DNA from: Syntrophobacterales bacterium
GTDB lineage: Bacteria > Desulfobacterota > Syntrophia > Syntrophales > UBA5619
Reading direction: 5' to 3'
NCBI GenBank assembly: GCA_019429105.1
Contig: JAHYJE010000007.1
Span: 1-64,000, forward strand
DNA: 64,000 bases
In this document: in pieces, positions 17,929 to 26,828 of the stretch
How the letters are laid out: each line of letters begins with the position of its first letter
How positions within the stretch are numbered: the stretch's first letter is position 1
Notes under the pieces: generated by a model
Databases searched by the model: none
What the model was told of the DNA's origin: nothing
Seen by the model: the letters and a program-made list of their open reading frames with translations, nothing else
Position numbers and translations under genes: made by a program

Positions 17929-18059
17929 ACCCTTCCAATTAACAACCCCGCCGCAAGCGGCGGAGTTGTCGCTCCCTCAGGCAATACACAACCTGTACTT
18001 CAAAACAAGAATCGCTTGATTCCGCATGTTTCGCAAATGATTGATTTTGATTGGAATCG

Positions 18060-18167
18060 TTAAACCGCTTTGGGGTTTTTGCTTTTGCGAATCCAGCGGC
18101 CTGCAAGCCAAAACCCGAGGGATAAGGCAACCAGCAGCAGAAAGAACGTTATTTCAGTTGGTTCCAA
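18060..18167 (-). CDS. Possible small single-span membrane protein, 35 residues
   Basis: A TTG-started frame encodes EPTEITFFLLLVALSLGFWL, then AGRWIRKSKNPKAV: one hydrophobic helix followed by a basic tail. The ribosome site (GAG, six bases away) is weak and no ATG/GTG exists in frame. It is opposite the cytochrome. It could equally be the end of a decayed gene. Confidence 0.25.
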   Translation of the reverse strand: MEPTEITFFLLLVALSLGFWLAGRWIRKSKNPKAV

Positions 18168-18341
18168 GATGAACTCGTCTTGTATATCAAGATGAGAAAC
18201 CCCGGGGATGCTCTTTTATTGCGCTACGATTTCAAAGGAATAAAAAAACAATAAAACCGTTTTCTGCCTGGGGTAAGGAAGAAAATGAAGAACTACAAGG
18301 GGGAGGACCCGCGGCCAGCGGTTTGAATTTTTATAACACAC

Positions 18342-18515
18342 GAGCCAATTGCAAAACTATTTGTCATTCCCGAAAGCGGAGCTTAATGTACACAATGCTT
18401 CTATCGGGAATACGGTTTTTCAAGCAGTTAGAACCAGATTATGAACATTAAACTTCGTTTTCCCGCTTAAAATCATTGCGGGAATGACAGAATGTGAGAG
18501 TTTTGCAATTGCCTC
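18342..18515 (+). repeat. MITE-like element, copy D, flanked by ACAC duplication
   Basis: A 174-bp copy almost identical to copy C (one difference, near 18482). The same terminal repeats, with ACAC on both sides (18338-18341 and 18516-18519). It lies 30 bp upstream of the ars promoter. Copies C and D are direct repeats enclosing the small ORF, ArsR, CW pseudogene and cytochrome (about 3.7 kb). Confidence 0.95.
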
Positions 18516-18545
18516 ACACATTTAAAAAACACATTTAAAAAACCC

Positions 18546-18600
18546 TTGACAAGCAACCGAGGCTTGCTTAATATATGCTTTCAAGCGCAGATAAGCATAT
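18546..18600 (+). promoter_or_regulatory. ars operon promoter and ArsR operator
   Basis: TTGACA (18546-18551), a 17-bp spacer and TAATAT (18569-18574) give a near-consensus sigma-70 promoter. ATATGCTT (18573-18580) and AAGCATAT (18593-18600) form a perfect inverted repeat overlapping the -10 and start site, exactly where an ArsR repressor would block transcription. Confidence 0.85.
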
Positions 18601-18628
18601 AATAAACCCGGAGGGGAGGTACCAAAAA

Positions 18629-19051
18629 ATGAAAAAAGAAGCAGAACTCTTCAAGATTTTTGCCGATCCAACGCGTTTGAAGCTGGCCGCGCTCCTGTCA
18701 ATCAAGGAGGAAATTTGTGTCTGCACGCTTGCGCAGGCGCTTAACGAACCGGAGTACAAGATTTCGCGGCACATCGGGATCATGCGGGCGGCTAAACTGG
18801 TGGAAGCCCGGCGCAGGGGAACGTGGATGTACTACAGAATGGTGGCGCCAAGCAGTCACATAGAGGAATGTCTCTCTCATCTGTTCCGCGAATGCCTGAC
18901 GGAGCATCCGGAGGTGATTGCCTGCCTGGGGCGGCTGGATGAGGCGCAGTGCAACGATCCGGGGCGAACGGCAAAGCGCCGAACAGGCAACTGTCTTGCC
19001 GATTCCCCGATAACAGGTGGAACCGGCAAGCGGGAGAACCGCGAACATTAA
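18629..19051 (+). CDS. arsR: Arsenite-responsive repressor ArsR
   Basis: A 140-residue ArsR/SmtB repressor. KIFADPTRLKLAALL is followed by the metalloid site EEICVCTLAQAL (CxC of the ELCVCDL type that binds As(III)/Sb(III)), then a recognition helix EYKISRHIGIMRAAKLV. ATG at 18629 follows GGGGAGG; an earlier in-frame ATG at 18575 lies inside the operator and is rejected. The C-terminal 40 residues add further cysteines. First gene of arsR-acr3-arsD-arsA. Confidence 0.93.
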   Translation: MKKEAELFKIFADPTRLKLAALLSIKEEICVCTLAQALNEPEYKISRHIGIMRAAKLVEARRRGTWMYYRMVAPSSHIEECLSHLFRECLTEHPEVIACLGRLDEAQCNDPGRTAKRRTGNCLADSPITGGTGKRENREH

Positions 19052-19077
19052 TGAAAACCAGAAGGAGGGCATAAGGT

Positions 19078-20172
19078 ATGGCTGGGGAACAAATAGGCAA
19101 ACAACTTTCTTTTCTCGATCGGTTTCTGACATTATGGATCTTTCTCGCCATGTTTGTGGGGGTGGGCTGGGGGTATCTCTTCCCCGGCGTCGTAGGCTTC
19201 TGGAGCCGGTTTCAATCGGGAACGACGAATATTCCCATTGCGATAGGGCTCATCCTGATGATGTACCCGCCCCTTGCAAAGGTAAAATACGAGGAACTCG
19301 GCGAGGTATTCAAGAACTACAGGATCCTGGGCCTGTCGCTGGTTCAGAACTGGGTGGTAGGCCCGGTGCTCATGTTTCTTCTTGCCGTCCTGTTCTTAGG
19401 CGGCTATCCGGAATACATGGTGGGCCTGATCATGATCGGCCTGGCCCGCTGCATCGCCATGGTCATCGTCTGGAACGATCTGGCAAAGGGCGATACGGAG
19501 TACTGCGCGGGGCTTGTCGCCTTCAACGCCATCTTCCAGGTCCTGTTCTTTTCCGTCTATGCCTATATCTTCATCACCGTCCTGCCTCCCCTCCTCGGCC
19601 TCAAGGGGGTGCAGGTGAACGTCACGATCGGCCAGATCGCCGAGAGCGTCTTCATTTATCTCGGCATTCCTTTCATTGCAGGCGTCCTCACCCGTTTCAT
19701 TCTGATCCGTGTCAAGGACAAGAAATGGTATCATGAAAGGTTCATCCCGAAAATCAGTCCGATTACACTGATCGCGCTCCTCTTCACCATTCTTGTCATG
19801 TTCTCTCTCAAGGGCGAGTATATTGTTAAGATCCCTCTCGATGTTGTGCGGATCGCCATCCCGCTCCTCATTTACTTTGTCGTCATGTTCGCGCTATCGT
19901 TCTACATGAGCCACAAGGCCGGGGCCAATTACGGCCAGGCGGCCACCCTCTCCTTTACCGCCTCATCCAACAATTTCGAGCTGGCCATTGCCGTCGCGGT
20001 TGCGGTCTTCGGCATCAACTCGGGCGCCGCCTTCGCGGCCGTCATCGGCCCGCTGGTGGAGGTGCCGGTGCTGATCAACCTGGTGCACCTGTCCCTGTGG
20101 ATAAAAAGGAAATACTTTCCCTATGAGGTCAAGACGCCGAAAGGCGTGTGCTATGTCAGTTGCAAACCATAA
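19078..20172 (+). CDS. acr3: Arsenite efflux permease Acr3
   Basis: A 364-residue inner-membrane exporter with ten predicted helices. [19 protein letters not shown] carries the conserved cysteine essential in Acr3 proteins, and [20 protein letters not shown] is the second family signature. GAAGGAGGGC lies before the ATG. It exports As(III), and antimonite in some members, and here is followed by arsD and arsA, so it may work as an ATP-assisted pump. Confidence 0.95.
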   Translation: MAGEQIGKQLSFLDRFLTLWIFLAMFVGVGWGYLFPGVVGFWSRFQSGTTNIPIAIGLILMMYPPLAKVKYEELGEVFKNYRILGLSLVQNWVVGPVLMFLLAVLFLGGYPEYMVGLIMIGLARCIAMVIVWNDLAKGDTEYCAGLVAFNAIFQVLFFSVYAYIFITVLPPLLGLKGVQVNVTIGQIAESVFIYLGIPFIAGVLTRFILIRVKDKKWYHERFIPKISPITLIALLFTILVMFSLKGEYIVKIPLDVVRIAIPLLIYFVVMFALSFYMSHKAGANYGQAATLSFTASSNNFELAIAVAVAVFGINSGAAFAAVIGPLVEVPVLINLVHLSLWIKRKYFPYEVKTPKGVCYVSCKP

Positions 20173-20236
20173 AACATGCCACGCACCGCAGCTTGACAAG
20201 AAAAGACCCGGGGTTCGTGAAGAGAGGATTTGGGGA

Positions 20237-20572
20237 ATGAAAAAAAATGAGTTGATTGTCTATGAGGGCGCTATGTGCTGCTCGACAGGTGTCTGCGGAC
20301 CGGAACCGGACCGCACGCTGATCGAGTTTAACGAGACGCTGAAGCGACTGACCGGCGAGTGCGGCGACAGCCTGAAGATTATACGGGCCAGCCTGACTTT
20401 TGACAGTTTCATTTTTATGGCCCACCCGGAAATCGCCCGGCTGGTCAAGGAGGGAGGACCAGGGGTTCTGCCGATCACAACGCTTAACGGCGAAATCATC
20501 GCCGGGCAGAAGTATTTGAACTATGAGACATTGAAAGCGGCAATCGAAGAGAAAAGCAACGATGTCAGGTGA
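20237..20572 (+). CDS. arsD: Arsenic metallochaperone ArsD
   Basis: A 111-residue thioredoxin-like chaperone that hands As(III) to ArsA. The vicinal Cys pair in YEGAMCCSTGVCGPEPD gives the three cysteines needed for As(III) transfer. GVLPITTLNGEIIAGQKYL is the C-terminal family block. The start at 20237 (after GAGGA) is preferred over an in-frame ATG at 20123 inside acr3. Confidence 0.94.
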   Translation: MKKNELIVYEGAMCCSTGVCGPEPDRTLIEFNETLKRLTGECGDSLKIIRASLTFDSFIFMAHPEIARLVKEGGPGVLPITTLNGEIIAGQKYLNYETLKAAIEEKSNDVR

Positions 20573-20652
20573 AAACGAGGCGACATTTACCGCACCCGTG
20601 ATGAACCTAAAGCGGCAAAATGCTGTCGAAACAAGAATGCGGAAGGAGCAAA

Positions 20653-22494
20653 ATGATTAGGGATTTGATCATACCCACTAAAAATACGGTAAAGTTTGTT
20701 TTTTTCAGCGGCAAGGGCGGGGTCGGCAAAAGCACGATGAGTTGCGCTGCGGCGGTCTGGCTGGCCAATGCCGGATACAAGACGCTGCTTGTCACGACCG
20801 ATCCGGCGCCGAATCTGGCGGACATCTTTGGTCAGCAGATCGGCCATCATGTCACGCCGATCCGGAATCTGAAGAATCTCCATGCCATCGAGATCGATCC
20901 CGACAAGGCGTCGGAGGAATACCGGGAGAGGATCGTGGCCCCCCTGCGGGAGCTTCTGGATGAGAAAAACATGAATGTCGTCAGGGAGCAGTTGAAGAGC
21001 CCCTGCGTGGAGGAAGTAGCGGCCTTCGACAAGTTCATCGAATTCATGGACGATCCCGACTATGAAGTGGTCGTGTTCGACACGGCGCCGACGGGGCACA
21101 CCATCCGCCTTCTGGAGCTTCCAAGCGGCTGGACAGAGACCCTGAACGAAAACGCCGCCACCTGCATCGGACCGGGGGCATCCCTCCAGGGCGCGAAGGC
21201 GAAATACGAGAAGGCGATCTCGTACCTCCAGGACCGTAACCGCACCTCCTTCGTTTTTGTCCTGAAACCGGAGAACTCGTCCATTCTCGAGACGAAGCGA
21301 AGCGGGGCGGAGTTATCCAAACTGGGCATTGCCACCACTTTCCTCATCGTAAACGGGCTTTTGCCCGAAGAGGCCTGCACCGATGACTTCTTCCGGAAGA
21401 AAAAGCAGGAAGAGGGGCGAATTGTAGCGCGCATCGAATCCGAGTTCGCCGGTCTGGAGAAGGTCTATTATCCCCTGCGGGATGGGGAGGTCGCGGGGAT
21501 AGAGATGCTCCAGGCCTTAGGTCGCTTCGTCTATGAGGAGAAAGCAGAGCAGCCCAAACCGGCCCAAGCCGAATCAGCGGTTTTTGCCGCCGACGGCACG
21601 CAGGCGTACCGGGAAGAAAACTGCCATGACCTCCTGCGGCCCGTCAACGGACAGCGTTTCATCTTCTTCACGGGAAAGGGCGGCGTGGGCAAGAGCACCA
21701 TCGCCAGCGCCACCGCCCTGTTCATGGCGGATCAGGGATACAAGACCCTCATCGTCACCACCGATCCGGCGTCCCATCTCCACGACATCTTCGGCCAGGA
21801 GGTCAACCATGCGCCCGCAAGGATCTCAGGCGTGGACAACCTCTATGCGGCGCGGATCGATCAGCGCCAAGCCCTGGAGGAGTACAAGGCGCGGATTCTG
21901 GAAGCCATCAAGGAGCAGGGCGAGGAAACGCAGAAATCCGTGGCGGAGGATCTGAACTCGCCCTGCGCCGAGGAGATGGCCGCTTTCGAGAAATTCATGA
22001 GCTATTTTGAGAGCAACGGATACGACGTCACCGTCTTCGATACGGCGCCTACCGGTCACACATTGCGCCTGCTGGAATTACCGACCGACTGGAAAGGGTT
22101 TATCGATCTGGGCACCCTGACCAAGCAGACATCCGAGGCCACGCAGAACAAATACGCCGACGTGATCGAAAAGATGCGCAATCCGGACAAGAGCGCCTTC
22201 GTTTTCGTCATGTATCCCGAATACACCCCGATTGTCGAGGCATGGCGGGCCTCCGAGGACCTGAAGAAGCAGGTGGGCATCGAAACGGCGCTGGTCGCCG
22301 TCAATTACATTTTACCCCGGGATGCGGGGAACAACGCCTTCTTCGACCGGCGGCGGAAACAGCAGGAAAAGTACCTGGCGGAAATCGCAGAGCGTTTCCA
22401 CAAGCCGCTGCTCTTCGCGCCCCTGCTCGATTGCGAACCGAAGGGGAAGGAAACGCTCCGAGAACTGGGCAAGGAGCTGTGCGGCGCTCACTGA
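20653..22494 (+). CDS. arsA: Arsenite-stimulated ATPase ArsA
   Basis: A 613-residue duplicated ATPase. Two GKGGVGKST P-loops lie at about residues 20 and 341, each followed by a DTAPTGHT signal-transduction motif. Cys in SPCVEEVAAF, ATCIGPGAS and SPCAEEMAAF correspond to the three metalloid-binding cysteines of plasmid ArsA. ATG at 20653 after GGAAGGAGC. It energises efflux by Acr3 and receives As(III) from ArsD. Last gene of the operon; a radC fragment abuts its stop. Confidence 0.95.
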   Translation: MIRDLIIPTKNTVKFVFFSGKGGVGKSTMSCAAAVWLANAGYKTLLVTTDPAPNLADIFGQQIGHHVTPIRNLKNLHAIEIDPDKASEEYRERIVAPLRELLDEKNMNVVREQLKSPCVEEVAAFDKFIEFMDDPDYEVVVFDTAPTGHTIRLLELPSGWTETLNENAATCIGPGASLQGAKAKYEKAISYLQDRNRTSFVFVLKPENSSILETKRSGAELSKLGIATTFLIVNGLLPEEACTDDFFRKKKQEEGRIVARIESEFAGLEKVYYPLRDGEVAGIEMLQALGRFVYEEKAEQPKPAQAESAVFAADGTQAYREENCHDLLRPVNGQRFIFFTGKGGVGKSTIASATALFMADQGYKTLIVTTDPASHLHDIFGQEVNHAPARISGVDNLYAARIDQRQALEEYKARILEAIKEQGEETQKSVAEDLNSPCAEEMAAFEKFMSYFESNGYDVTVFDTAPTGHTLRLLELPTDWKGFIDLGTLTKQTSEATQNKYADVIEKMRNPDKSAFVFVMYPEYTPIVEAWRASEDLKKQVGIETALVAVNYILPRDAGNNAFFDRRRKQQEKYLAEIAERFHKPLLFAPLLDCEPKGKETLRELGKELCGAH

Positions 22495-22499
22495 CGAAC

Positions 22500-22771
22500 G
22501 GCAGTAAATGGCCGGCCACGGACGTAGATGATGCGAAGCTCGGCGCGATCAGTCTGCCGGCGCAGAGCCGTTTTCCCAGTTCGAGGGCGGCCTTGATCCG
22601 GGCGACCTTCGCCGGACCGAGGCCGGGTACCTTCCGCAGCTCCTCGCTGTGGGTGCGGTCGATCCCGTCGAGTCCCCGGAATTCCTTCAGGAGCGAAAGG
22701 GCGACCGTCTGCGCCCCTTCGGCCTGATCTTTATTTCTTCCGTAAAATTCCTTAAGATCCGCAACCCATTT
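22500..22771 (-). pseudogene. radC: radC N-terminal fragment
   Basis: Minus-strand frame reads GRNKDQAEGAQTVALSLLKE, FRGLDGIDRTHSEELRKVPG, LGPAKVARIKAALELGKRL, the helix-hairpin-helix N-terminal domain of RadC (UPF0758). The beginning and the whole C-terminal JAB/MPN domain are absent: the frame runs into a stop near 22772 and into the arsA end at the other side. It marks a deletion or insertion scar beside the ars operon. Confidence 0.7.
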
Positions 22772-22829
22772 TTACAACTAACGGGGTTCACGACACTTTC
22801 CCACTCACTTCGGTCTGTGGCAACCTAAC

Positions 22830-23407
22830 ATGCGCCTCATGACCCTGTCCAGTTTCTGGGGAGTGCTATACTGTGACAATGCACCCTGCATGAAGGCAGC
22901 AAACAAGCTTGTCAAAGACGCCATTGTCAAGCGCAAAGACGGTATAGTTGAATTCAACTACGCCAAATTGGCTAAAAGTCCAAAGGCTGGCGAAGCAGCC
23001 AAAAAGGCGTGCCCATACTACGCGATTGTCGAAGATGAAGGCGGATTTTACACCGATGGCACACCGGTTCAGGAATTATATGAACAGCGCGACTTCTATG
23101 AAAATGATAAAAAGCTGACTCGCCGTAAAGGAGCTCTAAAAGGCGCTATCCGCAAATGCACCTTCTGCTCACACCGCCTTGACAGCGGCATGATCCCTGC
23201 CTGCGTATCCACATGCATCGGGCGCGCCATGTATTTTGGCGATCTTAACGATCCCAACAGTCTGGTTTCCGAATTGATCAAAAAAGAAAAACCTGGCGTT
23301 ATCGCACCGACCTTGGAGCCGGAACCAGAATTTACTATATCGGCTATGAGGATCGTAAAAACATTGCTGTCCCCAGCGCTGCCAGTTGCATCGAATGCCA
23401 TAAATAA
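22830..23407 (+). pseudogene. Fe-S electron-transfer subunit of a molybdoenzyme, truncated and frameshifted
   Basis: The remnant carries YCDNAPCMKA, KACPYYAIVED and CTFCSHRLDSGMIPACVSTC, the ferredoxin motifs of NrfC/TtrB/ArrB-type four-cluster subunits. The N-terminal cluster motif is missing, the protein starting abruptly after the radC scar. Near 23330 the frame breaks: the natural ending YYIGYEDRKNIAVPSAASCIECHK lies one frame away and stops at 23407. The C-terminal CxxCH might bind heme. Not functional as it stands. Confidence 0.8.
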
Positions 23408-23422
23408 AGGAGGGATAACCAC

Positions 23423-24893
23423 ATGTACGATACTGAAAAACCATGTAAATTGGGAGAATATTTTGAAAAACTGCCAAAGACAGAGGTATCTCGTCGCGGC
23501 GTCCTTAAGTCGGCTGCCTTTCTTGGTGGCTCTGCCCTATTGATGAATCAGATTGAAAGCGCCTTCAAACTGCTGAATGTCGCTAACGCGGCAACAATAC
23601 CTGCCGGCGACTATCCACTTGCCAAGGCAGGCAGCGTTATCTATTCCTGCTGTCTGCAATGCCACACCGCCTGCCCGATCAAAGTCAAAATACTCAACGG
23701 CGTCGCGGTCAAAATCGATGGCAACCCTTTCAGCGAAAACCTCATTCCGAATATCAATTACAAAACCAATCTTTCCAAGGCGGCAAAAATTGACGCCGGT
23801 CTCTGCCCTAAAGGTCAGGCTGGCATCCAGAGCCTCTATGATCCGTATCGCGTTGTAAAGGTACTCAAGCGTAAAGGACCACGCGGTTCCAATAAATGGG
23901 AAATTGTCTCTTTTGACAAAGCAATAAATGAGATTGTCAATGGCGGCCAGCTTTTCCAGGGAATCGGCGAAAGACTCGAAAGAGGTCGCCGCAGGCAAGA
24001 TGAAAGTTGTTGAATTCATTCTTTATTTTGGCACCGGCTTTGTCGATGCGAACTTCGGTCCTCCCGCAATGTGCCCCAAAGTTACAGAAAACGTATCTGC
24101 CGGCAAGTTGAAGGTTGCCGTTGTTGACCCGCGCATGAGCAAATCAGCTTCACGCGCATTGAAATGGCTGCCGGTAAAACCGACTACTGACGCAGCGCTG
24201 GCCCTTGCCATGATTCAATGGATCATTGCCAACAAGCGCTATGACGCCACATACCTTGCCGCCGCAAACAAAGCAGCAGCCAAAGCGGTCAAGTAAACCA
24301 CCTGGTCCAACAGTTCCCATCTGGTAAAAGTTGAAAAAGGCGTTCCCGGCGTACTGCTGCGCGCTTCTGATGTCGATCTGGGCGATAAGGACAGCTTTGT
24401 TGTCTTGAAGAATGGCGCCCCTGTTGCCGTAAAAGCGGACGACGACAAAAATGCCGTTGTTGGCGATCTTGAATATAGCGGTGAGATCAAGGGGATCCAG
24501 GTTAAAACCGCATTTACTATCCTCGATGTTCCGAACATCGTCTCAAAATTCCGTCGGCCGACTATTACACCTCTTACCGAAGTTGTAACCGTGTATGGCG
24601 AAAAAACCCACTGTTCATTCGAATCGGTTGCCATGGTCGGAAAGATCAAGGCTGTTGAAGGGATGGCGCCAGGCTCAATTGCGGTCTCCTGGTCATTCGG
24701 TCACTGGGGCTACGGAGCATCAGATGCGTCAGTTAATGGCAAGACCATCAAGGGGGACAAACGGCGCACCAGCGGTCTTTGCCCGAATGCTGCCATGAAA
24801 ATTGACCCTGTATTGAAAAACTCCTGCATGACGGACCCGATCGGCGGAAGCGCATCATTCTATGAAACAAGGGTAAATCTGGTAAAAGCATAA
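23423..24893 (+). pseudogene. TAT-exported molybdopterin oxidoreductase large subunit, decayed
   Basis: It begins with a twin-arginine signal (VSRRGVLKSAAFLGGSAL) and the [4Fe-4S] motif SCCLQCHTACPIKVK, NGVAVKIDGNPF, GLCPKGQAG, as in TtrA/ArrA-like enzymes. The frame breaks near 23960, continues at +1 with FGTGFVDANFGPPAMCPKV, meets a TAA at 24294, and reopens with a C-terminal dinucleotide domain ending LKNSCMTDPIGGSASFYETR. At about 490 codons it is far shorter than the usual 800-1000, so large internal parts are deleted. Natural substrate (arsenate, tetrathionate, thiosulfate) cannot be decided. Confidence 0.85.
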
Positions 24894-24908
24894 TTAACTT
24901 GGCAAGCA

Positions 24909-24947
24909 GGCGGGGAGAGTGTTAATTCGCTCTCCCCGCCTTCTTCT
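24909..24947 (+). terminator. Rho-independent terminator
   Basis: GGCGGGGAGAG and CTCTCCCCGCC form an 11-bp perfect stem with a 10-base loop, followed by TTCTTCT. It closes the decayed molybdoenzyme locus 16 bases after its last stop. Confidence 0.85.
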
Positions 24948-25022
24948 GTCTCACGCAACCGATTCAATCCATTGCGCGTCGGGCTGTCGCGACCATGCAC
25001 ACCCCCAGCTTACCTGGTTTCA

Positions 25023-25952
25023 TCAATTGCAGTGATCGCAATGCGCCATCTCCCCCGCCGTGATGGGCAGAATCTGGAGCGTGGCGTGATTGATCCCATA
25101 TTTATGAACGAGCATCTCCTGGACGGCACGGATGATCGCTTCATGATCCGGAGCCGCGTCGCCGGATTTGATATGGGCCGACAGGAGCTTCTTCTCGGAA
25201 CCGCTCGCCCAGATATGGAGATCGTTCACCTCCACCACAGCGGGGATAGCCAGCAGGTCATTTTTTACTTCAAGGAAATCAATGCCCTGTGGCACGGAGT
25301 CCATCAGGGAGTTGACCGCCTGGCAGACTATCTTGTAGATTTCGCGGGCAATAAAGATACAGATCGTCAGCGAGAGGAGCGGATCGACAAAACGCCAGCC
25401 AAAGGCCATGATCAAGAGCGCGCCCACGATCACCGCAAGGGAAAACAGGGCATCCTGTAGAGAATGGAGCCAGGCGCTTTTCATATTGATGTTCCGCGAC
25501 GACATCTTCTGCAGCAGCAGCGTCGCCGCTCCGTTCCCGACAAAGGCCACAACGGCGACCCAGAGCATCACCTGACCTTGAACCTCCGCGGGCGTCGTGA
25601 ACCGCTTGATGGTTTCCCAGAAGACGAAGGCGATCACAACGGACAGACCGATGCTGTTGACGAAGGCGGCGATAAACTCGATCTTCCGGTAGCCGTAGGT
25701 TTTTCTTTCGTTGGGGGGACGACGGGCCACCTTCTCCGCCCAATAACTGAAGAGCATGTGGGCGATATCGCTCAGGTTGTGGACGGCGTCCGAGATCAGG
25801 GCCATGCTCTGGATCAGCAGGCCGAAGACCATCTCGAAGGCAACGATCCCGCCGTTGATCAGGATGGCGAAGATCAGGTTTTTCAGCGAGGCCGGCGTTT
25901 GATGGCTGTGGCCGTGGTCGTGGTCATGTTCGTGTTCGTGGTCGTGTCCCAT
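25023..25952 (-). CDS. Cation diffusion facilitator (Zn/Cd/Co efflux, CzcD-like)
   Basis: A 309-residue CDF antiporter. A His-rich N-terminus (HDHEHEHDHDHGHSH) precedes six helices. The metal site DAVHNLSD in helix 2 and HSLQDALFS in helix 5 supply the HxxxD residues typical of zinc transporters. A cytoplasmic ferredoxin-like domain (VEVNDLHIWASGSEKKLLSAH) ends with HCDHCN, an extra possible metal ligand. AGGAG precedes the ATG. Last gene of the leftward metal cluster. Confidence 0.93.
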   Translation of the reverse strand: MGHDHEHEHDHDHGHSHQTPASLKNLIFAILINGGIVAFEMVFGLLIQSMALISDAVHNLSDIAHMLFSYWAEKVARRPPNERKTYGYRKIEFIAAFVNSIGLSVVIAFVFWETIKRFTTPAEVQGQVMLWVAVVAFVGNGAATLLLQKMSSRNINMKSAWLHSLQDALFSLAVIVGALLIMAFGWRFVDPLLSLTICIFIAREIYKIVCQAVNSLMDSVPQGIDFLEVKNDLLAIPAVVEVNDLHIWASGSEKKLLSAHIKSGDAAPDHEAIIRAVQEMLVHKYGINHATLQILPITAGEMAHCDHCN

Positions 25953-25993
25953 GTTAGTTTATCTCCTTTTTTCTCATACTTTAAAAAAGCGCA

Positions 25994-26221
25994 TCAGCGC
26001 ATTTCAATGGCATGGCCGCAGCAAGCCGTCATACAGAAGCCGCAGCCATTGCACTTGTCATGGTCGAAAACTATCCGGCCTCCAAGCGGCTCCGCCTCGT
26101 CCTCGACGTGTGCAATCGCCCCGTAGAGACAGACCTCAATAGCCTTGCACATCTCCTTGAGGGCGGGACATTTCCGCTTGTCGAGATGGGGTTTCAACAT
26201 ATCTTTCGGGTTTGTCACCAT
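25994..26221 (-). CDS. Small ferredoxin-like [4Fe-4S] protein
   Basis: A 75-residue protein. The C-terminal CNGCGFCMTACCGHAIEM binds a [4Fe-4S] cluster; the N-terminal CPALKEMCKAIEVCLYGAI looks like a modified second cluster site. The middle EPLGGRIVFDHDKC is common in small ferredoxins next to redox or metal genes. The ATG overlaps the stop of a short upstream frame (ATGGTGA), suggesting translational coupling. Between the CDF exporter and the permease cluster on the same strand. Confidence 0.82.
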   Translation of the reverse strand: MVTNPKDMLKPHLDKRKCPALKEMCKAIEVCLYGAIAHVEDEAEPLGGRIVFDHDKCNGCGFCMTACCGHAIEMR

Positions 26222-26319
26222 GGACTCCCCTGTCCTTTTTCAGAAAACTCCCGCATTTTACGTTCCAAGACCTTGGCAATCCTCTTCGCTGCGGTTGGCG
26301 AATTCGGGGGAAACTTAAC
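26215..26319 (-). other. Coding-like 34-codon frame without a usual start, coupled to the ferredoxin gene
   Basis: Frame reads KFPPNSPTAAKRIAKVLER, KMREFSEKGQGSPW and stops at a TGA overlapping the ferredoxin ATG. GGAGGAGTTAAG stands before it, but no ATG, GTG or TTG is placed properly. It may be a small gene whose start codon was lost, or a rare start may be used. Confidence 0.3.
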
Positions 26320-26338
26320 TCCTCCGTTCTCGCCCTGC

Positions 26339-26724
26339 CTATTTCAAACGTTTGTTGCGAACCGCCGAACCGATCTTATCGGACAGGGCGCCGCTAAAGG
26401 GCGATACCACCGGAAACGCCACCGAAAACGCCATCATGTACAGACCGGCCGTTTGGGGAGAAATCACCAGAACCTTCTGATAATAAAAAAGAATCAAGAC
26501 TGTCGGGGTGAACATCGTCACAAAGGAAAGCCAACCTCGCGTGCTTTGCTGTCGCGGGGGATGGAGATGTAGGAGACGATAAACCCGGCGATAAAAACCA
26601 GGAAGGTCAGGTAAAAGACCGACTGCCACCCCCATAGCCCGATTGCGATCCCGCCCAGCGGTGCCCCGGCCTTTTTTGTGGAAAAACCCCCGACGTCAGA
26701 GGGCTTTATTCTCAACAGAAGCAC
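26339..26724 (-). pseudogene. MFS transporter remnant with deletion/frameshift
   Basis: Two frames show pieces of one major-facilitator protein: GAPLGGIAIGLWGWQSVFYL, FLVFIAGFIVSYISIP in one, and SFVTMFTPTVLILFYYQKVL, LYMMAFSVAFPVVSPFSGAL in another. The pieces meet near 26530 out of frame, and everything before and after is missing. Fewer than 130 of the usual ~400+ codons remain. Confidence 0.75.
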
Positions 26725-26828
26725 TTCCTCGGTTTGCCTTCCGCAGGAGGAAGCTCATCCCTGATTCTTCAGGGTGAACGTTAAGCGCCCTCTTGCCATT
26801 CTGTTTTTCACCATTTTTTGTCGCTCTT

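Noticed and set aside
24294-24299. TAA in the molybdoenzyme gene as a true gene end with a second gene after it
   Set aside because: The sequence after the stop continues the same large subunit without a ribosome site or start, and the upstream part is already frameshifted.
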